Under the pieces are notes generated by a model. That model was not told the DNA's origin. It was given only the letters and a program-made list of their open reading frames with translations, and did no database searches. From QHWF01 sp036848175 (GTDB taxonomy: Bacteria > Acidobacteriota > Vicinamibacteria > Vicinamibacterales > CAVVIG01): 15,613 bases of DNA. Below, in pieces: positions 1-7,404 of the stretch (within the stretch, counting starts at the first letter, position 1; every line of letters begins with the position of its first letter). A program made the translations under genes and the position numbers. The DNA is taken from positions 1-15,613 of the forward strand of contig DAIUKO010000171.1 in assembly GCA_036848175.1 (NCBI GenBank). The letters are read 5' to 3'.

Positions 1-2
1 AA

Positions 3-668
3 CACACGATGCTGCTCGTCGCCGCCGCGGCGCGAAGGGTGATCGCGGTATCGACGGGGATGACGCGACACGTGTGGAAGCCGGCGATCGGCGAGGAGCT
101 GCAGGGGAAGACGCTCGCGATCATCGGCTGCGGCGGCATCGGGCGCGCCGTTGCGCGCATCGCCTCGCTCGGGTACGGAATGCGAGTCGTCGGTTGTACC
201 AGGCCTGACGTGCCCGCGCCGACGGCGCTCGAGCACTTTGCTCCAATGACGAATGACTTCGAATCCGCGGTGCGCGACGCCGATTTCGTCAGCTTGCATA
301 TGTCAGCGGGACGCGAGACATTCCACTGGCTCAATCGGGAACGTCTGGCGTCCCTCAATCAGCGCAGTTGGCTGATCAATACTGCGCGCGGATCGCTCGT
401 CGACGAGGCGGCGTTGTTTGCGGCGCTGGCCGAGCATCGTCTGGCCGGCGCCGCACTCGACGTCTTCGCGCGAGAGCCGTACGCACCGGTCGAAGGAGGA
501 GGCGACCTCCGCACGCTGGACAACGTCGTCCTGACGCCGCACGTCGGCAGCAATACGTCCGCGGCCAATCGCCGCATGGCCGAACGTGCGCTCCAGAACA
601 TCGTGCTCGCAGCACGGCACGCGTTCGCGCAGATGGATCTGCTCAACCCGGAAGTATTGACTGCATAA
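3..668 (+). CDS. D-isomer specific 2-hydroxyacid dehydrogenase, 5'-truncated by the window edge
   Basis: This is the C-terminal two thirds of an NAD(P)-dependent D-2-hydroxyacid dehydrogenase, which interconverts a 2-oxoacid and a D-2-hydroxyacid in the cytoplasm. The frame is open to the left edge. The residues before the first ATG (position 9) read His-Thr and continue as MLLVAAAARR, a helix that lies inside the fold in this family, so the ATG is internal and the true start is outside the window. Counting from that ATG, the Rossmann motif GCGGIG is at 40-45, and the catalytic Arg is in NTARGSLVDE (R127). The catalytic Glu follows in DVFAREP (E156), and the catalytic His is in TPHVGSNT (H178). 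All three active-site residues are kept, so the visible part looks functional. Substrate cannot be told: glycerate, phosphoglycerate and glyoxylate/hydroxypyruvate reductases share these motifs. The tail LLNPEVL is typical of the family. A 77-bp gap separates it from the protease gene. Confidence 0.9.
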   Translation, partial: HTMLLVAAAARRVIAVSTGMTRHVWKPAIGEELQGKTLAIIGCGGIGRAVARIASLGYGMRVVGCTRPDVPAPTALEHFAPMTNDFESAVRDADFVSLHMSAGRETFHWLNRERLASLNQRSWLINTARGSLVDEAALFAALAEHRLAGAALDVFAREPYAPVEGGGDLRTLDNVVLTPHVGSNTSAANRRMAERALQNIVLAARHAFAQMDLLNPEVLTA

Positions 669-729
669 GTTGACAGTGCCGGAATCGCATATCGCCTCGC
701 CAAATCGCGGCGTTAGACTCCTACGCGTC

Positions 730-735
730 AGGAGG
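730..735 (+). promoter_or_regulatory. Shine-Dalgarno sequence of the HtrA-type gene
   Basis: A full AGGAGG lies 10 nt upstream of the ATG at 746 and decides that start. It is the strongest ribosome binding site in the window, where most other starts are coupled or weakly led. Confidence 0.7.
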
Positions 736-745
736 GCCAGTAGCG

Positions 746-2200
746 ATGACGTCGTTCCGCGGACAACCTCGAATTCTCCGAATCCTTCTCTCGGTGTCGT
801 TGTCATGTCTCCTGATACCGTCCGCCGTGCGCGCTCAGACGGCGCCGCGGCCGGCCGGAGCGCCGCCTCAGGATGCCCTGGCGCGGATGAACGAGGCGAT
901 CGACGCGCTGACGAAAAAAGTCTGGCCCAGCGTCGTGCAGATCACGGTCACCAGTTACGGCGCGCGCGAGGAAGCCGTTCGAGGCGACGCCAGCGTCGTC
1001 GTCGGACGACAGCGCTCGATCGGCTCGGGGTTCGTGATCGATCCGGACGGCTACATCATGACGAACGCGCACGTCGTCAGCGGTGCTCAGCGCGTCGAGA
1101 TCGTGCTCCCCGCGGACAACGCGGACGGAACGTTGACGACGGCACTCTCGGGCAAATCGTACCTCGTCGCCGCACGCATCGTCGGCATCACGACCGAATT
1201 GGATCTGGCTCTGTTGAAGATCGATGGCATGAAGCTCCCGGCGCTGCCGCTTGCCACGTATTCACAGGTCCGGCAGGGTGAGACCGTGTTTGCGTTCGGG
1301 AGTCCGGCGGGAATGCGCAACAGCCTGTCGCACGGGCTGGTATCCGCGGTGGCACGACAGATCGATGCGGATTCTCCGCTGATCTACGTCCAGACGGATG
1401 CGCCGATCAACCCGGGAAATTCCGGCGGGCCCCTGGTCAACGTCCGCGGCGAAGTCGTCGGCGTGAACACGTTCATCCTCTCGCAGTCTGGAGGAAACGA
1501 AGGGCTGGGATTCGCGATTCCGAGCGCGACGGCGAGAACCGTGTTCCGCCAGCTGAAAACGTTCGGTCAACTGCGACGGCAGGAAGTGGGCATGAGCATC
1601 CAGACGATCACGCCAGGGATGGCTGGAGGACTCAACCTCGCCACGAACCGTGGCGTGATCGTGTCCGACGTCTGGCCCGGAGGCCCGGCGGAGGCCGCCG
1701 GTCTGAAGATCGGCGACATCCTCGTTTCCGTCGATGGTCAACCAGCCGACAACCTGCCGACCGTGAGTTACTACTTCCGCCTGAGAGATTCTCCCGAGAA
1801 GGTGCAGCTGGTCGTGCTCAGAGCAGGGACGCAGCAGACCATCGCCATCGCGCCGGTCGAAGAACGGAGCGAGTTCGATTCCGTGTCGGCGATGGCCGAT
1901 CCCGAGAAGAGTCTCGTGTCCGAGCTCGGCATCCTCGGCGTTGAGATCGACCGACGCATCGCCTCGGCCGCGAAAGGACTCAGAGATCCGTACGGCATCA
2001 TCGTCGTCGCCCGCGCGGCAGGCGCGACGAGCGAAGCGCCGATTCTGCCGAGAGATGTGATCCGCAGTCTGAACAACAAGCAGACGTCGACGCTCCAGGA
2101 TCTCAGGGATGGAGTGCGATCCCTCAAGCCGGGCGCGCCCGTGACTCTGCAGATTCAGCGTGAAGGGAGGCTGATGTACGTCTCCTTCACCCTCGAATGA
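746..2200 (+). CDS. htrA: Exported HtrA/Deg-type serine protease with two PDZ domains
   Basis: This 484-residue protein is an HtrA/DegP-type (S1C) protease, a class that degrades or holds misfolded proteins in the periplasm. Residues 1-30 form a signal peptide: basic start, hydrophobic core, cleavage probably after AVRA. The chymotrypsin-fold domain spans about 55-270. The triad is complete: His109 in TNAHVV, Asp153 in ELDLALLKID, Ser226 in NPGNSGGPL. PDZ1 is about 285-368 (VWPGGPAEAAGLKIGD is the typical carboxylate-loop/helix region). A second, more divergent PDZ runs about 395-484. Two PDZ domains and the length fit DegP/DegQ rather than single-PDZ DegS. Start: ATG preceded by AGGAGG. The stop codon overlaps an ATG (ATGA at 2197-2200) that opens a possible small gene, and a catalytically degenerate relative follows, suggesting co-expression. 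No sigma-E-type promoter could be assigned. Confidence 0.93.
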   Translation: MTSFRGQPRILRILLSVSLSCLLIPSAVRAQTAPRPAGAPPQDALARMNEAIDALTKKVWPSVVQITVTSYGAREEAVRGDASVVVGRQRSIGSGFVIDPDGYIMTNAHVVSGAQRVEIVLPADNADGTLTTALSGKSYLVAARIVGITTELDLALLKIDGMKLPALPLATYSQVRQGETVFAFGSPAGMRNSLSHGLVSAVARQIDADSPLIYVQTDAPINPGNSGGPLVNVRGEVVGVNTFILSQSGGNEGLGFAIPSATARTVFRQLKTFGQLRRQEVGMSIQTITPGMAGGLNLATNRGVIVSDVWPGGPAEAAGLKIGDILVSVDGQPADNLPTVSYYFRLRDSPEKVQLVVLRAGTQQTIAIAPVEERSEFDSVSAMADPEKSLVSELGILGVEIDRRIASAAKGLRDPYGIIVVARAAGATSEAPILPRDVIRSLNNKQTSTLQDLRDGVRSLKPGAPVTLQIQREGRLMYVSFTLE

Positions 2201-2352
2201 ACCGCGTCGACACCAGGCCGCGCTCGGCTGATACGCTCGGGCCATATCTCGTCGACTTCAGCGCGGATTCGCGGTTCGCGAAACTCTTCGACGAACTGGG
2301 GCTCGTGCCGCGGCACCCGCAGAACCTTGGCGTTGACATCGCGTGGTCGTGA
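2197..2352 (+). CDS. Possible 51-residue small protein coupled to the HtrA-type gene
   Basis: The ATG overlaps the TGA stop of the protease gene (ATGA), a common arrangement for translational coupling, and the frame runs 51 codons to TGA at 2350-2352. It fills most of the 168-bp gap before the next confident start. 42 of the 51 codons end in G or C, like the neighbouring real genes and more than expected of random frame. The product starts MNRVDTRPRS and is soluble in appearance: no signal peptide, no membrane segment, a helix-prone centre around residues 20-36, and a short tail ending DIAWS. I recognise no family. It could be a genuine small protein, a leader peptide that carries ribosomes towards the downstream gene, or a remnant of a larger gene. 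There is no Shine-Dalgarno of its own. Confidence 0.35.
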   Translation: MNRVDTRPRSADTLGPYLVDFSADSRFAKLFDELGLVPRHPQNLGVDIAWS

Positions 2353-2368
2353 GGCAACGATCGTTCTC

Positions 2369-4027
2369 ATGTTCCGCGCGATCGTTCTTGCGGCGCTCGT
2401 GTTCGCTATCCCGTGCGCGGCGGGCGCCCAGGCGGTCAGCGTCCTTCATATAAAGATTGTGCTGGCCGACGCCGACGGCAAGACGACGCCGGTGCCGCGC
2501 CATGCTCTGCTGATCAGCGACAATCCCGCGAGTGCGCCGCCGCGGCTCGTCACGACCGGGATGGATGGCACAGCCGACGTGAAGCTGCGTCCAGGGAACT
2601 ACACGGTCGAATCAGATCGGCCGGTTTCGTTCCACGGCAAAGCCTACCAATGGACGCAGACGCTGGACATCGTCGCTGGCCGCGACGCCGTCCTCGAGTT
2701 GACGGTTGCCAATGCGGAGGTCGGAACTGCCACTTCGACGGATACCGCCGGTGGCGCCGCGGTGGAGGCCGATCCGTGGCTCCTCCTGCCTCCATGGCAA
2801 GACAGCGTGGTCGCGATCTGGACGCCGACGACGCACGCGTCGGGATTCCTCGTCGACGCGAGAGGCCTCGTCGCCACGAACCAGCGTGTGATCGGCAGCG
2901 CGACGTCGGCGGAAGTGCAACTGACGCCGACCGTCAAAGTCGCGGCGCGCGTTCTCGCGACCGATTCCGATCGGGATGTCGCGATCCTCTGGATCGATCC
3001 GGCCGTCGTCTCGTCGGTGCGGCCGGTGCCGCTGGGATGCAGGCAGACGACGACACCCGCGATCGCAAACGGGCAGGAACTGTTCGCGATGGCGGCTCCT
3101 CTCCGTCAGCAGAAGGGACTCACGCCTGGCAATGTGACCCGCGTCGATGCGCAGAGCATCGTGGCCGACTTCAGACTTGGACGCGGCAACTCGGGTGGCC
3201 CGGTCTTCACCGCCGAGGGCGGCGTGGTTGGACTGACGTCAGTGATGGACGGCACCGACGATCGCGGACGCGGAGATTCCCGCGTCGTTCGCGCGAGCGC
3301 TGCGTGCGACGTCGTCGCGTCCGCCGAGAAGAAGATGCAGGATGCGTCGCCGCCGAACGGAACGCATCTTCCCGTGGAGCCGGCGTTGCCGTTCCCGGAA
3401 GCCGCGCTCAAGGACGCCGTGGAACACCGCGCCGGCAGCCTCAACCCCTATCAGATTTCATCGTCGGCGTTCGACGTGGCGTTCATCACGCCGCTGCTGA
3501 TCTACGGCGCACAGTACCAGGCGGAGCAGACGCGCGCACCTGCGCGTACCGGCAACACGCGCATGCAGGACGTGGGACAGGGCCTCGTCCGGCCGCTGAT
3601 GGATTTCCGCAACTGGTCCGAGTACGTCGCCGACTATCCGCCGGTGCTGCTGGTTCGCGTCACGCCGAAACTGGTGGAAAGCTTCTGGACGACCGTCGCG
3701 CGCGGCGCGGCGCAGACACAGGGCGTCGCGATCCCGGCGATCAAGCGTCCCAAATCCGGCTTCGCACGGATGCAGGCCTTCTGCGGCGACACCGAGGTGA
3801 CGCCAATCCACCCGTTCAAGCTCGAACTGCGCGTCACCGAGAACGACACGATGTACGAAGGCCTCTACGCTTTCGACCCTGGTGCGTTCGGGCCGCAGTG
3901 CGCGAGTGTCAAGCTCGTGCTGTACTCGGAGAAGGAGCCGGAGAAAGGTGACACTCGCGTGGTAGAACCACGGATCGTGCAGCAAATCTGGCAGGACTTC
4001 GCATCATATCGAGCGCCGGAGCGATGA
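2369..4027 (+). CDS. Exported trypsin-fold protein with degenerate catalytic site
   Basis: The 552-residue product starts MFRAIVLAALVF, a signal peptide of about 21 residues ending GAQA. I chose this ATG because an upstream in-frame TTG (2327) would add 14 polar residues in front of the signal. Residues about 24-118 look like a small beta-sandwich of the carboxypeptidase-regulatory type (DGTADVKLRPGNYTVE). Residues about 140-325 align by motif with HtrA-type proteases: TNQRVIG (170-176) at the His site, DRDVAILWID at the Asp site (D203), GRGNSGGPVF at the Ser site (S275). The His position (TNAHVV in the neighbour) is Arg173, so ordinary triad catalysis is unlikely. There is no PDZ domain; the last 200 residues are unrecognised. 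The start lacks a strong Shine-Dalgarno. It probably binds peptides or scaffolds in the periplasm and may act with the upstream protease. The stop is 10 bp from that of the convergent lipoprotein gene. Confidence 0.82.
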   Translation: MFRAIVLAALVFAIPCAAGAQAVSVLHIKIVLADADGKTTPVPRHALLISDNPASAPPRLVTTGMDGTADVKLRPGNYTVESDRPVSFHGKAYQWTQTLDIVAGRDAVLELTVANAEVGTATSTDTAGGAAVEADPWLLLPPWQDSVVAIWTPTTHASGFLVDARGLVATNQRVIGSATSAEVQLTPTVKVAARVLATDSDRDVAILWIDPAVVSSVRPVPLGCRQTTTPAIANGQELFAMAAPLRQQKGLTPGNVTRVDAQSIVADFRLGRGNSGGPVFTAEGGVVGLTSVMDGTDDRGRGDSRVVRASAACDVVASAEKKMQDASPPNGTHLPVEPALPFPEAALKDAVEHRAGSLNPYQISSSAFDVAFITPLLIYGAQYQAEQTRAPARTGNTRMQDVGQGLVRPLMDFRNWSEYVADYPPVLLVRVTPKLVESFWTTVARGAAQTQGVAIPAIKRPKSGFARMQAFCGDTEVTPIHPFKLELRVTENDTMYEGLYAFDPGAFGPQCASVKLVLYSEKEPEKGDTRVVEPRIVQQIWQDFASYRAPER

Positions 4028-4037
4028 CGACACGTGG

Positions 4038-5624
4038 CTACGGGACGAATCTCACCGTCGCGCTGCCCGATACTCCTTGAACGGAGGCAGTGACCGTGAC
4101 TGTGTCAGCGGTCGTGGTCGCCGGCACGTTGAACGTCGCTTGAGACGTACCGTTGCTGTCTGACAGCGTCACGCCGCTGAACGAACCGATCGAGGCGCCC
4201 GCACTCGTCGTGGCCGAGTAGATCACCTCCAGACGCGGGCTCACGCTCCCGATCGTTCTGAGGAGCGTCACCCTGATCGTGTTGGGCCGCGTCGCACTCA
4301 CCTCAGCATTCACTGGCGCGACGATGATCTTGTCCGGCAACGAGACCGTGAAATCGGCCGTGGCGTCGGCGCTCGAGCCGTCGACGGTGGCCGTGATGCG
4401 TGCCGTGCCCGTGGTCGTACTCACGAGGGTCGCGCGTGCGACGTTGCTGCCGTCGGCCTCCACAACCGCCGGCGTCACGGTACCGAGTGTGGTGCGGAAG
4501 GCGACGTTCCGCCGCCCGGCGGGTAAACCGGGCGCGACTGTCGCCGAAACAAGCACTGCCGTCGCGCCGTCCGCGGGCGCCGACGAAGGCGACGTGGATA
4601 CAGTGACGATGCTCGACGGATTCACCGCCGTGAAATTGACCGTGAACTCGAACGGAAGATCGAGATTCGTCACCCGAACGCGTGCGGGCCCGACCGTCTT
4701 GTCGCTCTGAAGATCGGCGACGGCTCTCCCCGTCGCGTCGGCGGTCAGCGTCACGGCGCGCGAGACGGCCTGCCCCGGCGCGATGAACGTCCCCGCCGAG
4801 GTTTCGAACTTCACCGCCCGTTGCTGAACCGTTCCGGGACGTTTGAGCGTCACGGTAATCGGCGTCGTCGAGAAGCCATCCGCCGGAATCGACGGGCTGC
4901 CGACGGACACGTCGAACACCTCCGGCTGCGTCAATGCCGTGAACGTGATGTCGAACTCATACACCGTGTCGAGCGCGACGACACGCACGTGTGCGGTCCC
5001 GACGGTGTCGCTTTGAATTTCCACCACGACTCGGCCGCTCCCGCCCGCCGTCACCGTCACCGAGCGCGAATTCGTCTGCCCGGCGGTGTTGAGCGATCCT
5101 GCAGACGTTTGCACCGTGACCGCTCGCTGGTCCGGCGTCCCCAGGCGTTTCAACGTAATCGTGATGACGATCGTCGAGAAGCCGTCCGCCGGCACCGACG
5201 TGCCGCTCAGCGCCACGTCGAACACCTCTTCGCGCGCGAGCTGCGCGAACTGGACTGACGTCGAGCGTGACACCGAGGTCGCGGTCACGTCGATCCGGGC
5301 CGTCGCAGGCGTCGTGGAGCTTCGCAGCTCGACGATCGCCTTTCCGCTCGTGTCGGCCGGAACCGTGATCGCCGTGCCTTCCTTGCCGTCGGCGATGAGT
5401 GTGCCTGCGGTTGTCGTGAACGTAATCGTTCGCTTGTCGATGTCGGTGCGGGGATCGAGTTGAGCCGTGATCGTCGCTCTGGAAATCCCGTCCGCCGGCA
5501 GCGTCGTCGTGGACAAGGTCACGCTGAGCACCTGGTCGGCCTGGCTGGCGAGCAGGTAGTCGTCTGGTCTGTGACATCCCGTCGCGGCCAGCGCCAGCAG
5601 CAGCCAGCAGGCAATGCGTTTCAT
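4038..5624 (-). CDS. Lipoprotein with about five tandem Ig-like (bacterial Big/invasin-type) modules
   Basis: The 528-residue protein opens with a lipoprotein signal peptide whose lipobox LAATGC places the lipidated cysteine at 17, so it should be anchored in an envelope membrane. The rest is a string of beta-rich modules of about 100 residues, at roughly 33-128, 134-228, 236-332, 338-427 and 431-528. Four carry PADG near their start, at 43, 145, 247 and 350, a spacing of 102, 102 and 103. A Thr/Ser-rich, charge-poor composition and TSAG or TTAG turns recur. Such modules act as spacers or adhesive stalks in other bacteria; no enzymatic domain is present. The fifth module lacks PADG and is the most divergent. 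Modules 2 and 3 are the most alike, suggesting internal duplication. A Shine-Dalgarno-like AGGGA (5638-5634) overlaps the upstream stop codon, 9 nt before the ATG. It is the second gene of a two-gene unit. Confidence 0.85.
   Translation of the reverse strand: MKRIACWLLLALAATGCHRPDDYLLASQADQVLSVTLSTTTLPADGISRATITAQLDPRTDIDKRTITFTTTAGTLIADGKEGTAITVPADTSGKAIVELRSSTTPATARIDVTATSVSRSTSVQFAQLAREEVFDVALSGTSVPADGFSTIVITITLKRLGTPDQRAVTVQTSAGSLNTAGQTNSRSVTVTAGGSGRVVVEIQSDTVGTAHVRVVALDTVYEFDITFTALTQPEVFDVSVGSPSIPADGFSTTPITVTLKRPGTVQQRAVKFETSAGTFIAPGQAVSRAVTLTADATGRAVADLQSDKTVGPARVRVTNLDLPFEFTVNFTAVNPSSIVTVSTSPSSAPADGATAVLVSATVAPGLPAGRRNVAFRTTLGTVTPAVVEADGSNVARATLVSTTTGTARITATVDGSSADATADFTVSLPDKIIVAPVNAEVSATRPNTIRVTLLRTIGSVSPRLEVIYSATTSAGASIGSFSGVTLSDSNGTSQATFNVPATTTADTVTVTASVQGVSGSATVRFVP
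4092..5528 (-). repeat. Tandem coding repeat, about 306 bp per unit (Ig-like modules)
   Basis: Within the lipoprotein gene the PADG codons recur near 5498, 5192, 4886 and 4577, a period of 306-309 bp. The second and third units also share nucleotide similarity around their PADG segments (minus-strand text near 5176-5195 and 4866-4889). The unit borders are inferred from the protein, not from exact DNA identity. Confidence 0.6.
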
Positions 5625-5636
5625 GACACGGCGTCC

Positions 5637-6482
5637 CTATCCGGCGAACCCCTTCAACAGGTCGAGATCGAATGAGAAGGAGACGTACCACGTGACTGCG
5701 GCGGACTTCCTCGTGACCAACGGATTCGGGTCGGATTCCCTGAAGACGATGGCGCCGGCGCCGCCCCGGACAGACGAGGCGAGCCGGAGGCCGGCGCCCA
5801 GCACCAGCGATTGATTCCAGAACAGATCCGAGCGCGTCTTGTTGTTCTCGTCGGCGATGGACGAAATCGTGAGACCGACGGTGAGCGCCAGGCGTCGTCC
5901 GAAGCTGCCGGCGGCGCCCAGGGGCGCGCGCTTGTTGATCGGCCGGAAATAGATGTTGCTGCCGACATAGAGCGCGCCGATGCCGATGTCTCCGGCGAAG
6001 AGGAGGCCGGCGTCGACGCTGACGTAGTTCCTCTGCTCGGTGCGGCCGTCGGCGGTGATCGAGCTGTCCGCGGATCGCTCGTTGTGGAACAGGAAGCGGA
6101 CGCGATAGAGGCGTCCAGCCTCGAGCGGCGTGCGCACGAGCACGAGAAACGGTTGATCGGCTGCGCTCGGCGCATCGGGCTGCCACCGAGCGGGCTCGGC
6201 CGGCAGCCACAGAAGACTCGACGGATCACCCGACTTCGGCATGACGGCGTACTGAAGCTCCACGCTGCGCGTCCCGGCGGGCGCCCGGCCGGTGACGAAG
6301 AACGGGACGTCGAACGGCAAGGTCCGGTCGAAGGCGCGGGCGGCGAGGTCCACCGCGACCTGCGCAATCGGAGCCGTGTCGGCTGGCGGAGGAAAAACAG
6401 TCTGCCCCGCGCACGCGTTCCAGCGAGACGCAGCGAGCGCCACAAAGAAGAAAACGACAACAGATGCAGTGCGAAGGGTCAA
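5637..6482 (-). CDS. Exported beta-rich protein, possible outer-membrane barrel, function unknown
   Basis: The product is 281 residues. The only usable start is TTG at 6482: the frame is closed by TAA 63 nt upstream, with no ATG or GTG between. Residues 1-26 form a signal peptide (hydrophobic core SVVVFFFVALAA, cleavage near ACAG). Residues about 45-135 look like a beta-sandwich with RLYRVRFLFHNE. From 152 to 281 the chain alternates short polar/hydrophobic strands rich in Gly, Ser and aromatics (LLFAGDIGIGALYVGSNIYF, then TWYVSFSFDLDLL). That pattern suits a small outer-membrane beta-barrel or a beta-rich assembly protein, but no family is recognised. The lipoprotein gene begins 12 nt after its stop, so the two are almost certainly co-transcribed and may form one surface structure. 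It is transcribed away from the Crp/Fnr gene, across a shared control region. Confidence 0.68.
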   Translation of the reverse strand: MTLRTASVVVFFFVALAASRWNACAGQTVFPPPADTAPIAQVAVDLAARAFDRTLPFDVPFFVTGRAPAGTRSVELQYAVMPKSGDPSSLLWLPAEPARWQPDAPSAADQPFLVLVRTPLEAGRLYRVRFLFHNERSADSSITADGRTEQRNYVSVDAGLLFAGDIGIGALYVGSNIYFRPINKRAPLGAAGSFGRRLALTVGLTISSIADENNKTRSDLFWNQSLVLGAGLRLASSVRGGAGAIVFRESDPNPLVTRKSAAVTWYVSFSFDLDLLKGFAG

Positions 6483-6546
6483 CTGGCCAGAGCGCGTCCG
6501 AATGAGCTTATCCGAAGAACGCCTTAAAGCGACTGCTGTCTTGATT

Positions 6547-6556
6547 TACAGCTGTA
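6547..6556. promoter_or_regulatory. 10-bp perfect palindrome, candidate operator
   Basis: TACAGCTGTA reads the same on both strands and lies in AT-richer flanks than the rest of the region. It is 64 bp from the start of the minus-strand gene and 138 bp from the Crp/Fnr start. A dimeric regulator could bind here. A 10-bp palindrome can arise by chance, and no second copy was found by eye. Confidence 0.3.
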
Positions 6557-6601
6557 GACCCGAGCGCGGCATTCTTGTGGGCGTTGGCAGGCCTCGGGGC
6601 C

Positions 6602-6627
6602 TTGTGCATGGACTCGCGCCATCACAA
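6602..6627. promoter_or_regulatory. Inverted repeat upstream of the Crp/Fnr gene, candidate operator or RNA hairpin
   Basis: TTGTG (6602-6606) and ATGG (6608-6611) are mirrored by CCAT (6619-6622) and CACAA (6623-6627), giving nine paired positions with one bulged C (6607) and a 7-nt loop. It ends 28 bp upstream of the TATGAT box, a position suited to a regulator site. The TTGTG/CACAA arms recall CRP-family half-sites, but their spacing (16 bp) is not the classical one. No U-tract follows, so it is not a terminator. Confidence 0.4.
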
Positions 6628-6693
6628 AAGCATGATCGGAGAGGGAGCCCGGCTGTATGATGCGCAGGCTCACCCCGCCACGGCTCAGGCGCG

Positions 6694-7404
6694 ATGTTCC
6701 GTATCGACGTTCTGCGAAACGTGCCGCTCCTGTCTGGATTGTCGGATAGCGAGATCGAGTTGGTCGCGCAGTCGGCCAGGGTGTGCCGCTACCCGAAGGG
6801 CAGCGTCGTCTTTCAGGAAGGCGATCCCGGCGACTACCTCGCCGTGATCCTGCGAGGCCGGATCAAAGTCGTGCTCCTCGGCGACAAGGGGCACGAAACC
6901 ATCATCGCGATTCTCGGGGAATCGGAGTTCCTGGGAGAGGTCGCGCTCCTCGATCGCGCGCCGCGGTCGGCGACGGTGATGACGCTCGAGGACACCGAGT
7001 TTCTGCAGATCGCCAGCGCGCGGTTTCTGAGCCTCGTCACCGAGCACCCGGCGATTGCGATCAAAGTGATGACTCACCTGGCGGGCGCGGTTCGCGAGTC
7101 CCACGAGCAAATCCGGACGCTGTCGATGTTCGACGTCTACGGACGGATCGTCCGCTGCCTGCTCGGCATCGCGCGTGCGCACGGCGAGTCGAACGGCACG
7201 CGAATCGTCATCCGGCCGAAGCCATCGAACCAGGAGGTGGCGAAGATGATCGGCAGCTCCCGCGAAACCGTCAGCCGCGGGCTGAAGATTCTCGAGAACA
7301 CCGGCTACGTCAGCGCCGTCGAGGGAGGGCTGGCCATCGAACAGCGAGCGATCCGCCGCTATCTCGAACCGGCGCTGCAGAATCTCTCCGTCGGTGACAA
7401 GTGA
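6694..7404 (+). CDS. Crp/Fnr-family transcriptional regulator
   Basis: The 236-residue protein has the standard Crp/Fnr plan. An N-terminal cyclic-nucleotide-binding-type beta-roll (about 8-115) is followed by a long dimerisation helix (about 120-150) and a C-terminal winged helix. The recognition helix lies in SNQEVAKMIGSSRETVSRGL (178-197), with the SRETVSR signature typical of the family. The phosphate-binding cassette FLGEVALLDRAPRSATV (79-95) keeps the Glu (E82) and Arg-Ser (R91, S92) positions used by CRP to hold cAMP, so a cyclic-nucleotide ligand is possible. Only two cysteines (31, 155) are present and no FNR-type cluster, so an iron-sulfur oxygen sensor is unlikely. ATG 6694 is the only start after an upstream in-frame TGA (6658). 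It heads the six-gene unit; its TGA shares a base with the ATG of the next gene, which points to it controlling that operon. Confidence 0.93.
   Translation: MFRIDVLRNVPLLSGLSDSEIELVAQSARVCRYPKGSVVFQEGDPGDYLAVILRGRIKVVLLGDKGHETIIAILGESEFLGEVALLDRAPRSATVMTLEDTEFLQIASARFLSLVTEHPAIAIKVMTHLAGAVRESHEQIRTLSMFDVYGRIVRCLLGIARAHGESNGTRIVIRPKPSNQEVAKMIGSSRETVSRGLKILENTGYVSAVEGGLAIEQRAIRRYLEPALQNLSVGDK

Larger units (their letters stand above)
6483..6693. promoter_or_regulatory. Divergent control region between the surface-protein unit and the Crp-led operon
   Basis: This 211-bp stretch is the only sizeable non-coding region and must hold the promoters of both divergent transcription units. On the + strand, TATGAT (6656-6661) matches a sigma-70 -10 box at five of six positions and sits 32 nt before the Crp/Fnr ATG, but no good -35 is seen at the right distance. 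Two inverted repeats, annotated separately, lie upstream of it. No canonical CRP (TGTGA-N6-TCACA) or FNR (TTGAT-N4-ATCAA) site was found. The assignment as a control region rests mostly on gene layout. Confidence 0.55.

Noticed and set aside
670..675. Perfect TTGACA upstream of the HtrA-type gene as a -35 box
   Set aside because: No acceptable -10 hexamer lies 15-19 bp downstream; TAGACT at 714-719 is too far. Probably chance.
6541..6545. TTGAT as half of an FNR-type site
   Set aside because: The partner ATCAA is absent at the required spacing, and the regulator lacks an FNR cysteine cluster.
6589..6602. AGGCC-TCGG-GGCCT hairpin as a terminator
   Set aside because: Only five pairs, no following U-tract, and it lies upstream of a gene rather than after one.
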